DNA of 64,000 nt from Ciona intestinalis. Its lineage: Eukaryota; Chordata; Ascidiacea; Phlebobranchia; Cionidae. Below, one piece after another: positions 54,070 to 64,000 of this stretch (its first letter is position 1; each line of letters starts with the position of its first letter). The stretch is from the NCBI RefSeq assembly GCF_000224145.3, contig NC_020166.2:6991632-7055631 (forward strand), given 5' to 3'. The translations under genes were made by a program, and so were the position numbers. The notes under the pieces are model-generated. The model was not told where the DNA came from. It did no database searches and worked only from the letters and a program-made list of their open reading frames with translations.

Positions 54070-54275
54070 ATATAGTAGGGTGAGGCAAGATGGGACATCT
54101 TTGGTACATAGTATCCAAATATCCTTCTTGTATTTTAAACAAACAAAATACAAGGTCAATGGGAGTCGTGAGGATACGGTTTTATAATTCTTTGAATGTT
54201 CTTTGTTTACTACCAAATTGGACGAGAAATTAAAATGATAAGGTGTCCCATCTCCCCCACCCCACTTTACTATAT
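54070..54275 (+). repeat. TIR element (MITE family A)
   Basis: A-forward copy, ATATAGTAGGGTGAGGCAAG to CCCCCACCCCACTTTACTAT, downstream of the macro gene. Confidence 0.9.
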
Positions 54276-55063
54276 ATCTTAAGTTTGTCAATGGTTAACC
54301 ATAAGTCCAATAAATCCAACCGCCAATATCAAAATATATTTACATTTCACTGTGACTTTGTCAAAAAGCAGCAAGAATTTCTTACTGTTTTATGCGTTGT
54401 ATCATAAAACAAGTAACACATTGTATCACCGTTTTAATTTTTGAGTTTTAAAGAATCTTTTTAATTATTATTATTGGAAAAACAATTTAGACACAGTTTA
54501 TGTATTTCACCACGCCAACCTCAAAGTACCTTTTGCTACCTATATGTTTTAACTTTATTGCAGAATATATAAAATAAATAAACTATCTATCAAGAAAATG
54601 ACCAGAATTTACGAAATCGAAAAAACGGGTAGTAACAACAAAACAACAGTTGTTAAAATATGCTTAATGATAAAGCAGAAAAAGAAATAACATTTTGGAT
54701 AAAAGACGGGACCGTTAAAGCCTAAGAACAATATAGTAAACGAACTCACGGTATATACCTTAATACATAACAGCGACGTAACCTATATTTAACCAATGGT
54801 ATGAAGCATGTTGTGTTCCTGTACCTCTATTGTAATCTAAGAATCAAAAGAATACGTTGTCTTAATGCAATCAAAGGAAATAAAATAGTTTACCAATCTA
54901 AATACGACCTAAATCTAGTTATATACAACAATAAAACATGCTCATTGTATATTGTAACATACATAATATTTTGGATACCTATATATTCTTCCGTTAAGAT
55001 TAAACTAAAACTATAAAAGCTGAGATATTATTAAAACGTTTACAGGGGCAGTCTTTGCGACAA

Positions 55064-55303
55064 ACTGCATGTAGTCAGTTAATATTGAACAAAAATGTTC
55101 TACGAGAACTATAGTCAGTTAATTATGAACAAAATAGTTCTACAAAGAAATATAGTCCGTTAATAATGAAAAAAAATGTTCTACGAAAAAATATAGTCAG
55201 TTAAACAAAAACAAAAATGGTCTACGGAGAACTATAGACAGTTAATATTGAACAAAAATGTTCTACGAGAACTATAGTCAGTTAATAATAAACAAAAACG
55301 TTT
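55064..55303 (+). repeat. Minisatellite, about 40 bp x 6
   Basis: Six imperfect units containing ATAGTCAGTTAATATTGAAC and AAAAATGTTCTACGAGAACT, with substitutions and short indels; units 1, 5 and 6 are the closest to one another. Confidence 0.9.
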
Positions 55304-56098
55304 TAATATAAGGGCATGCTGAGGTATTTGGTACGTCGTTAAACCATTACACAGGCAGCTAAGATTAAGAATTATACTTATAAGGTGATTAGATCTGACA
55401 CGTAATTGTTAAACGAAGGTAATGAAAGAATTATAACGCAAGGTAATATTAACAGATTTATTAAAAATACCTTTATTAAAAAATCATTTCCAGCAGAAGA
55501 AATCGGATTCAACCTTTTGACACTGCTAGTCTAGCACCCTGTGTATTATAAATGTTGTTGAACCGGAAATTGTGGTTCACATCCATTTATTACCACGTCA
55601 ATACAAAATTAAACCTACATTTTGGCGAAAAAGTTAAGTGTTTTAAGTTTAAAATTGCAAAACGTGAAGGTATGTTACACAACGTTCATTATAAACCGGA
55701 CATTGGCAGATATGAACTAGTACTTTAGCGGCTCGTTAAGTCTGCACACGGGCTTGAATATTGGCATGGTATACAATGCACAAGCACTCTAAGCACGAAT
55801 ACATTACGTGATCGTAAAAAACTCATTAGCGTTGCATTGAAATGATCAATTAAAACGAACCTATCACGCGCTATTTATATCTTCCGTGTGGTATATGAAA
55901 GGTTTACAGGAACCTAACTGTAAAGAAACAGCGCAAAAACTTAGCGTTTAGTGTTTAGTGATACTAAATCCTATAATAGGAAAACTAATAGTAAGCTGCT
56001 GGTGTAAAGTTTTATGGAAGAAGAAATAAAGTATCTCAAATCTAGGAAAATGATTTATGTTTACAACTTAAACTCAGCGAAAAACAATCTAGGTGTAT

Positions 56099-56288
56099 TA
56101 TATAGTAGGGTGGGGGAAGATGGGACACCTTTTAATTTCGTTTTCTCTTTTCATTTGGCAGTAAACAAAGGAAGAACTATAAAATCGTATCCTCACGACT
56201 TCCGCAGACCGTAATTTTTTAAAACACTATCAGGCTATTTGGATATTATGTGCTAAGGTGTCCCATCTTCCTCCACCCTACTATTTAT
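56099..56288 (-). repeat. TIR element (MITE family A)
   Basis: A-reverse copy, TATATAGTAGGGTGGGGGAA to ATCTTCCTCCACCCTACTAT, slightly shortened inside. Confidence 0.92.
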
Positions 56289-56609
56289 TTCTTTTATATA
56301 TTTTTTTTTTGAGAAAGGCGTTTTTTATGTTGGGAAAACCCGTTTTAACTTTCGCCGTATCATATCTTTGGATCAATCTGCGGTATAAACTTGGCACCAA
56401 ACGAGATTTTGATTCGTTAAGGCTGTCTTTTCGCCAAGAAATTAAAAAAAAGTTCGACTTAAGCGCTTAGAAGAGCATTTGTTTGCGTGAAGAAGTTGTG
56501 TATATAAGCAGCGCCTTGCACAAGGAGTATAAGTTCTGCGAATAATTCGTGGAAACCGACCAGTTTACGCTGCGTACTTACTGTGTAGTGCAACCAGACT
56601 TTGAGATTG

Positions 56610-56803
56610 ATATGATAGGGTGGGGAAAGATGGGACACCTTTAGCTTATAATATCAAATCTTGATCGTGTTTTAAGCAATTAACAACGGACTATGGGAGT
56701 TGTGGGGATACGGTTTTATAATTCTTTGCATTTTTTGTTCATTACCAAATGGGACGAGAAAATGGAATGAAAATGTGTCCCATCTTCCTCAATCCTACTA
56801 TAT
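56610..56803 (+). repeat. TIR element (MITE family A)
   Basis: A-forward copy, TATGATAGGGTGGGGAAAGA to TCTTCCTCAATCCTACTATA. Confidence 0.9.
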
Positions 56804-56814
56804 CATTTTAATGA

Positions 56815-56925
56815 ATGAATAAATGAATCTAACTTTTGTTTTTAGCTCATTCTTTGCATGCACAAAAAAACTACAGTCGTTATAACACAGGTGTTTTATT
56901 TTATACACCCCATTTTATAAATTGT
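56815..56925 (-). repeat. SINE tail fragment, diverged
   Basis: The reverse complement shows GGGGTGTATAAAATAAAACA and CCTGTGTTATAACGACTGTA, the family tail without its first part. Confidence 0.55.
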
Positions 56926-57280
56926 TATAAAAAACTTTTTCAAATTGTTGTAAATAGCAGAATAAAGAGAGAGAGTGTATACTACAAATAGTGTATTGGT
57001 TGGAACGCGTTAACACGTATTTGGTGCAAATAAGCGTCTTTCTCATAACCATCACAGCCAATGCTGGTTTGCTATGAAACTTACATACAATAACCTATTG
57101 TTTGTCGGTAAGTAAATAAGGTGTGGAGAAATATAATATATCTCCAAAATTAACATCACAAGTCTGACATGTTCTTCTGGTTTGGACCTTCAAGTCGTTT
57201 TAAAAAATAGAAAGTGTATATTTGAGAAAATAGTTTTAACATGTTTTGCTTTTAGCTGTAGGTTATCTAGATTAGGTGAA

Positions 57281-60200
57281 ATGACGTCATTATTTATCAG
57301 CGTTGTCCTGCTGACGTCGTTCCGAATGACGTCATGTGGTGAGTTTATTATATGTTTTAACGACTATCGCTTTATCGCTGTATCGCTGTATCGCTGTATC
57401 CTGTTTTTTTTTTCATTATAATTGTTTTTCAATCCTCATTACCCTAAGTTCAAAGTTATTTTTACATTGGTGTAGAGGGTGGGGGAAGACGGGACACCTT
57501 TAGCGCATAACATCCAAATATCCTGGTCGTGTTTTTAACAATTAACAACGGTCCATGGGAGTCGTGTACGGTTTTATAATTATTTTATGTTCTTGTTTAC
57601 TATACCAAAGGGACGAGAAAATAAAATGAAAAAGGGTCCCATCTCCCCCGTTACTATAATATACCTTTATATATGGGTTCTTTCGGGCGAATAATGCAAT
57701 AATACAACGTACATACAGACAGTACAATACAATATCCTTTGCCCTTGTGTCGCACTTATAATTTTTTACTTTGTTTTTTATTTCACAGTCAGTCCGGCCG
57801 AGAACACGAAGGAATTCTGGTACAGAAATGGCTTGCAAGGTATTGAGTCATCGGTGGATACGTTTGCTCAGCTTAATCCAACTCGAGCGAAAAACGTCGT
57901 TATGATGATTGGAGACGGAATGAATATTGCAACGTTAACGGCTGGACGTATTGCTATTGGGCAGAAGTCGGGCGCCAGCGGAGAGGAGCATGTCACTGCG
58001 ATCGACCAGTTGCCGCACACCGGGATTGCAAAGACTTATAGCGGTAAGGGTTGGTTAAAATGAATGGTTTGACGATAGAGTTGGTTTTTATTCTTGTGCG
58101 CGGAGAATATGAGATGCGCGAAGAAAAGAACGAATTAAACAAACGGTATTTGTTTGGACATGGCCTACTAGAGATATCTCTGTAAATAGGTCGTGGTATA
58201 AAATAAAATGAAGGTTATTTTTAACGGCTTTGCTGTAAATAAGCAATTACTTGTTCAAAGTTTGCGGTGGGCGTCGTATATTTTATGTGATGGGTCTTTA
58301 ACTCTGTCTTTAGTTAAACTTAGTTTGACAAAGTTGAGTTTTCGNNNNNNNNNNNNNNNNNNNNNNNNNNNNNNNNNNNNNNNNNNNNNNNNNNNNNNNN
58401 NNNNNNNNNNNNNNNNNNNNNNNNNNNNNNNNNNNNNNNNNNNNNNNNNNNNNNNNNNNNNNNNNNNNNNNNNNNNNNNNNNNNNNNNNNNNNNNNNNNN
58501 NNNNNNNNNNNNNNNNNNNNNNNNNNNNNNNNNNNNNNNNNNNNNNNNNNNNNNNNNNNNNNNNNNNNNNNNNNNNNNNNNNNNNNNNNNNNNNNNNNNN
58601 NNNNNNNNNNNNNNNNNNNNNNNNNNNNNNNNNNNNNNNNNNNNNNNNNNNNNNNNNNNNNNNNNNNNNNNNNNNNNNNNNNNNNNNNNNNNNNNNNNNN
58701 NNNNNNNNNNNNNNNNNNNNNNNNNNNNNNNNNNNNNNNNNNNNNNNNNNNNNNNNNNNNNNNNNNNNNNNNNNNNNNNNNNNNNNNNNNNNNNNNNNNN
58801 NNNNNNNNNNNNNNNNNNNNNNNNNNNNNNNNNNNNNNNNNNNNATCCTTTGCCCTTGTGTCGCACTTATAATTTTTTACTTTGTTTTTTATTTCACAGT
58901 CAGTCCGGCCGAGAACACGAAGGAATTCTGGTACAGAAATGGCTTGCAAGGTATTGAGTCATCGGTGGATACGTTTGCTCAGCTTAATCCAACTCGAGCG
59001 AAAAACGTCGTTATGATGATTGGAGACGGAATGAATATTGCAACGTTAACGGCTGGACGTATTGCTATTGGGCAGAAGTCGGGCGCCAGCGGAGAGGAGC
59101 ATGTCACTGCGATCGACCAGTTGCCGCACACCGGGATTGCAAAGACTTATAGCGGTAAGGGTTGGTTAAAATGAATGGTTTGACGATAGAGTTGGTTTTT
59201 ATTCTTGTGCGCGGAGAATATGAGATGCGCGAAGAAAAGAACGAATTAAACAAACGGTATTTGTTTGGACATGGCCTACTAGAGATATCTCTGTAAATAG
59301 GTCGTGGTATAAAATAAAATGAAGGTTATTTTTAACGGCTTTGCTGTAAATAAGCAATTACTTGTTCAAAGTTTGCGGTGGGCGTCGTATATTTTATGTG
59401 ATGGGTCTTTAACTCTGTCTTTAGTTAAACTTAGTTTGAACAAAGTTTGAGGTTTTCGAGGTTTTAGTTTGAGGTTTCGGGTACGTAATTTGAGGTTTTA
59501 GTTTGATGTTTCGGGTACGTAAAGCAGAATGGATTAAAAAATACTTTTGTAACTTGTATAATATAAACTATGGTTAAAAACACGTTTCTCAAAAACGTTA
59601 CAGTTTAACTATGGTTCGTTACCAGAGCAGCATACATTTGGCACAATCACTACATGGTTCATGGTTTTGTAATTAAATACAACAGCAACGGAAACCACAA
59701 ACGAGAGCGTGGTTATCTGTGCTACTCATGTTACGTATGTACTAAAATTAACATGGACGCACTTGGCCTACTAAAGATATTTAGTAGGCCATGGGTCGTA
59801 CAAGTTCAGTTCTAATACTCTCTCTGAACATTACGCATGGTTGCTAACGTTAGGGTATGTCATAATTTAATTGCTTATTTACACAGAAATAGAAAATCAA
59901 TCACTACTACGCATCTATTGGTGAAATTAGTAGTTTTAAGTCACAAATAGTAATATAAACTTCATGATCGTGTTTTGAAAACAATTGGGACCCAATAAAG
60001 GGACCCATATACTTTCTTCCACATTTTAACCTATTTAAAATGTCCACATTTTAACCCATTACATTTTAGTCGACTATCAAACACCTGACAGTGCAGCAAC
60101 AGCCACTGCTTTTCTAACTGGAGTGAAAACCAAACAGGGAACCCTTGGAGTGAGAGCTGGTGCAACTAACTGCGATACAGACGCAGTAACATCTGCACTT

Positions 60201-63200
60201 GAGCATGCGATTTCACAAGGTGCATGTAATAATGTTAAAGTGTATGCAAACATAAAAAATTAATTCTAAATATGATTGTTAATTTTTCTTGTTAAAATGC
60301 TTACCAGAGTTATGACTTACAATCTATACATCTTTTTAGTAAATTGTCATTTAGAAATAAATAAACAAAAACTGGAATATTTGCACCCAACATAATCTTG
60401 CCAATTACGTACATGCATATTACAATTTTACTAAGTTACAACCTTAAGTTTCTCAAACAGTAACTATCCACCACCCTCTACTGAAACTAATCAATGCAAA
60501 TGCAATGTGAACAAGTTAATCAAATTCTCTGAAATCTTTTAGGCAAATCCACGGGTATCGTCACAACAACACGAGTACAACAAGCCACCCCAGGTGCAGG
60601 GTATGCTCATTCGTTACAAAGGTATCTTATTTTACTAAATGTTAAAACAAAATTAATTTATGCTGTTGACTAAGACTCTCAATTTCACTGTAATTTCAAA
60701 TTTCAAATTTTAAACACATATAACCTAACCTTTTATAAATAAAGTAGACTTGACTGCTTAGATTAACTAATATAACATCTAAGTCTTTCCTCTCTATTTT
60801 CCTCCTTGCTGTTATTTGCTTCAAATGGAAAAATATTGAGAACACACATAAACCTTTCCTACACAAACTTTAATTACTATAAGATTCTGATGCCCAACTT
60901 TGCTAAATACTTTAACTAAAAGGCTATTTTCACAACAGAGTATTTTTATGTAATATAAAACCATAAATACCAAAGAGCTATTCTCCGAGTACCATGCGTG
61001 CTTGACTAAAGACTAAAGTATGAATAAATGTAAGCTTTATTCTCGTGTGGCTGCGACAGTTGTAAAACCAGGGGTGTTAATACACCTCGTGCCAGCTTAC
61101 GGGATACCATGTATGGTACTTTGTGAGTAATTATTTTTTGGGAGCATGTTTTTATATGTATGACTGATAATTAAAGTAAATTGAGGCAAAGGCTGTATAT
61201 AGATTTTCCTGCATACGCTTGTGTTACATGTGTTCATTATAACATTTGTTTCATTAATATAAATAAATCACTCACCATTCTAAATGCAGGTCAGCTTATA
61301 CTGATAGATTGTTGACAATGAATGGAAGAGGTTGTAAAGACATCTCCATGCAGCTATATGAAAAAAGAAGACAGATTCAGGTACGGAATTTAATTCACAC
61401 TTTATTTTATATAAAAAATATTATTTATAAACGGTTACAATTCATTCGCAAAAATGACGCAACATTCTATTTGAATAATTTGATTCTAATTGAATGAAAG
61501 ACTGATGCTATTTAGGCGATATATATAGAGCGATACGTATATATTTATATATTACAATTTGCTGGACTTGGTTTTTGTCTGATACGTATTTGTACCACCA
61601 CATTCTTAAAGATACATAATATTTTTTTAATTGATATATTTTTTGGGTATTAATATCAAAATTGCACATAGGTTATTTTAGGTGGGGGAAGATCTCACAT
61701 GAGACCTCCCAGTGTGTTCGATGAGGAAGGTTTGGGTAACAGAGGAGATAGGGGGGATAATAGAGATCTTATACAAATGTGGAGAAATGATATGGAACGC
61801 ATGAACGGAAGGTTAATTTGAATTCTTTAATTTACTGTGTTTTTTAAATCATGAGATTCTAAATTAGTTTTACTTTACATCGTGTGCCTTGTTAATTTTG
61901 TACATGCAGTGTTTGGTTAAATAACTCTTGTATTCTATATAATTGAAACAGAGGCTCCTAAGAGCCCTGCTGCGGGGCTTATGATATAGATTAAAGTTTG
62001 CTTGGTATTACAGACTAAATAGTTTTATCTTGACAGCTACGTTTGGAACAAGAGAGCATTTGATCAAGTGAATCCACTTACTACCGATTATTTGCTTGGT
62101 TTGTTCAGCCCACTTGATATGGAATTTATAATTAACAAACCACGTAATCAGAGATATGATGAACCCACTTTAGAAGAAATGACAAGAAAGGTAGGCTTGT
62201 TTATGATAAGAGTAACTAAATAGCTACAGATACCTGTTTTATTTTGATATTATTATACGAAAAAGATTGTTTTGAGTTGTTTCAGAAAAATATATTTTGC
62301 AATATATATATTTTTGTTATGGACAATTTAATATTATATTGTTTTATTAGCTTAAAATACTGTTGCTGCTTATTAACACAATATATGTGTATTTTGGTTA
62401 AGAACTAGTGGGGACAAAAATAATGGCGATGCAAAACAAAACAACATTTTAAAAAAATAATAAAATGTTAGCATTTGTAAACTTATTTTATTCAGGCAAT
62501 TCAAATTCTGAGCAAGAATCCAAATGGATTTTTCCTTTTGGTTGAAGGAGGGATGATTGACAAGGGACATCACCATGGAAGAGCAAAGTTTGCCCTTGAA
62601 GAGTTTCATGAGTTTGATAAAGCAGTTGCGGTAAGATTTTAAGTATATTTTTTAAGCCAAACACACTTTTTGGGTTTATTGTTTTATTTAACCAAAATAA
62701 AACTAGTTTATGTTCTCTACTGGTTATAATTGAAAATATTTCACTGTTCAATTACATTTTTTACTAGGACCATCAGCGATTTCAAAATTATATGTAAAAC
62801 AGTTTATAAAGAATCCAGAAACAAATTAAACACAACTTGTGTTTTAGGCAGTCAAGTCAATGACATCGGAACAAGACACCTTACTTATTGTGACTGCTGA
62901 TCATGGGCATATGTTTACTTTTGGTGGAGGAGCTGTAAGGGGAAACTCGGTTTATGGTAAGAAATGACCTAAGAGCTTTTAAAATCGCTGATTTACTTCG
63001 TGGCGCCATTTAGTAATATTTAAAACCGAACACTATTTTTGGTATATTGTTATGCCTAAATAATAAATGTTTTGACTTTTTACATTGGGTGCTAATAGTT
63101 AACAAAATTGGCTCAAAAACTGACTCTTCCAATGTGTGACATGCCACTGCCAAAAACAAGCATGAAAATTTATTATGGCTTGGTCTAATTCAATGGTATA

Positions 63201-64000
63201 TTATTTCATCATGTAGGTCTTGCCAAAAATAACAGTCGACCAGACATAGCACTTGATGGTCGACCTTTTACTTCAATATTGTACGGCAATGGACCGGGGT
63301 ATTCAATGTATAAGGGCCAACGAAGATACCCAGGCCCATGGGTGGCAAGTGAGTTATCTTTAATCACAGACCTACACTTCTGTTTTAGTTGTGCAATAAG
63401 CTGGTGCAGTGTACTTAAATCAAAGTTGGTTCAGTTTTTTTTAAACTTATTGTACTTGGATTGTCACTGCTTTAATACCCTTGTAGGTTTTACTTTTTTA
63501 CTTAAAAATAAATGCATATTACTCTGCATATAGTTATAAAAAATATTGTTTTTTTAAATTAAATCAAGTGTATGCAAACACTGAAACTTTTACCTGTAAA
63601 AATACAGTGTAAGGCTTGTTTTATTTGAAACCAAAACCATTTTGTTGCATTCATTTCTAGAGTATTAATTTTTTTATTTACAGACAGCAAATTCTACAAA
63701 GCGCAAAGTGCAGTGCCATTGAGAGCAGAGACTCACAGTGCAGAAGATGTTGCGGTCTATGCCAGTGGTCCTTGGTCACATTTTATTTCTGGGGTTCATG
63801 AACAAAGTTATCTTGCTCATGTTATGTTTTATTCAGCTTGTTTAGGTGAAAAATTTAACCTCATTTTTATAATTTTTTTAACACTAGCAGATTACTACCA
63901 TTGACAAAAACTGCATCTTCATACTACTATTTGCAAAAAAATAACTTCCTGATCATTTTTTCTACAGGTCCATTATACACAACATATCCTCACTGTGCCA
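57281..64000 (+). CDS. ALPL: Alkaline phosphatase, 5' twelve exons, partial at right edge
   Basis: Exons 57281-57338, 57789-58043 (copy at 58900-59154), 60070-60219, 60543-60621, 61290-61380, 61672-61811, 62037-62190, 62496-62630, 62848-62956, 63217-63348, 63684-63845 and 63968 onward join in phase. The enzyme hydrolyses phosphomonoesters at alkaline pH at the cell surface using two Zn and one Mg. Seen are a signal peptide ([19 protein letters not shown]), the metal Asp in [10 protein letters not shown], the nucleophile Ser in [16 protein letters not shown], Mg-site Glu in [38 protein letters not shown] and the Zn-ligand His in [20 protein letters not shown]. Two second-shell positions differ from mammals: QQATPGAG for NHATPSAA, and DKGHHH for DHGHHE. 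The GPI-signal end lies beyond the window. ALPL-type is a family-level call; ALPI/ALPP-type genes are vertebrate expansions. Confidence 0.93.
57361..57402 (+). repeat. Short TATCGCTG tandem repeat
   Basis: Four units of TATCGCTG in alkaline phosphatase intron 1. Confidence 0.8.
57470..57663 (+). repeat. TIR element (MITE family A)
   Basis: A-forward copy, TGTAGAGGGTGGGGGAAGAC to CATCTCCCCCGTTACTATAA, alkaline phosphatase intron 1; the last family A copy in the window. Confidence 0.9.
57734..59455. repeat. ALPL: 611-bp identical duplication around a 500-N gap
   Basis: 57734-58344 recurs at 58845-59455 with an offset of exactly 1111. All of exon 2 and the bases checked beside it are identical; differences appear only in the last 30 bases before the gap. 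This pattern fits two contigs ending in the same sequence rather than a true exon duplication. Confidence 0.95.
58345..58844. other. Assembly gap (500 N)
   Basis: A run of exactly 500 N inside the alkaline phosphatase gene. Confidence 1.
61018..61142 (-). repeat. SINE tail fragment
   Basis: The reverse complement reads AATAATTACTCACAAAGTAC, CCGTAAGCTGGCACGAGGTG and CACACGAGAATAAAGCTTAC. Alkaline phosphatase intron 4. Confidence 0.75.

Larger units (their letters stand above)
53765..57280. other. Intergenic, macro gene to alkaline phosphatase
   Basis: Contains MITEs at 54.07, 56.10 and 56.61 kb, a 40-bp minisatellite at 55.07 kb and a SINE tail piece at 56.8 kb. No exon with splice support was found. 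Confidence 0.5.

Noticed and set aside
53951-54291. Minus-strand ORFs of 63 and 84 codons
   Set aside because: They run through a MITE and poly-T; similar short ORFs occur in other copies of the same element.
58944-59174. Second alkaline phosphatase gene
   Set aside because: The exon and checked flanks are identical to 57833-58063 and separated by a 500-N gap; downstream exons exist only once.
61678-61696. GGTGGGGGAAGATC resembles the MITE family A terminus
   Set aside because: It is codons of the alkaline phosphatase exon 61672-61811 (LGGGRSHM, matching the family's MGGGRKYM); there is no second terminus nearby.

Overview
This window looks like AT-rich nuclear DNA from a tunicate, most likely a Ciona species. 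The genes are small and intron-rich with GT-AG introns, and their proteins are clearly chordate-like: an L1-family cell adhesion molecule with the FIGQY ankyrin motif, IMPDH, LSM6, PGAM5, RMDN, N6AMT1 and alkaline phosphatase. Short DNA transposons and tRNA-derived SINEs fill much of the space between exons. The species is an inference from style; no search was possible. Four N gaps (three of 50, one of 500) show a draft assembly, and several near-identical blocks beside gaps look like unmerged alleles.

Layout. 1-1.3 kb (-): 5' exons of a secreted or membrane FGF-like (beta-trefoil) protein. 2.0-4.2 kb (+): last three exons of an L1-family adhesion gene whose extracellular exons must lie left of the window, so the FGF-like gene seems nested in one of its introns. 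5.9-16.3 kb (+): complete 15-exon IMPDH (514 aa), with an upstream exon that would add a 60-residue N-terminal extension in frame. 19.6-23.2 kb (+): seven-exon GILT-like lysosomal thiol reductase. 23.6-28.9 kb (-): LSM6 (two exons), PGAM5 (one exon) and two single-exon RMDN-type TPR paralogues. 30.3-33.5 kb (+): N6AMT1, with its second exon present twice. 34.8-36.5 kb (+): an unrecognised four-exon gene. 37.7-40.1 kb (-): an unrecognised three-exon gene for a 121-aa secreted cysteine-containing protein. 42.0-43.7 kb (-): a single-exon DUF294/GlnD-like nucleotidyltransferase. 46.3-53.8 kb (+): an eleven-exon, 744-aa protein with a C-terminal macro domain. 57.3 kb to the end (+): an alkaline phosphatase gene running off the right edge, with its second exon duplicated around the 500-N gap.

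Repeats. One family of about 195-bp terminal-inverted-repeat elements (a MITE) occurs about 25 times, about 20 of them between 37.9 and 57.7 kb and in most larger introns of the macro gene. A tRNA-like SINE family, a 136-bp foldback element, a 40-bp minisatellite, a 225-bp tandem duplication and a 103-bp tandem repeat are also present. No LTR element, other virus-like fossil or CRISPR array was seen.

The genes form no single pathway. The most interesting items are the extended IMPDH isoform, the nested antisense FGF-like gene, the two unrecognised spliced genes, the macro-domain protein embedded in MITEs, the nucleotidyltransferase, the unusual metal-site residues of the alkaline phosphatase, and a strong excess of the octamer TGACGTCA, mostly within coding exons.
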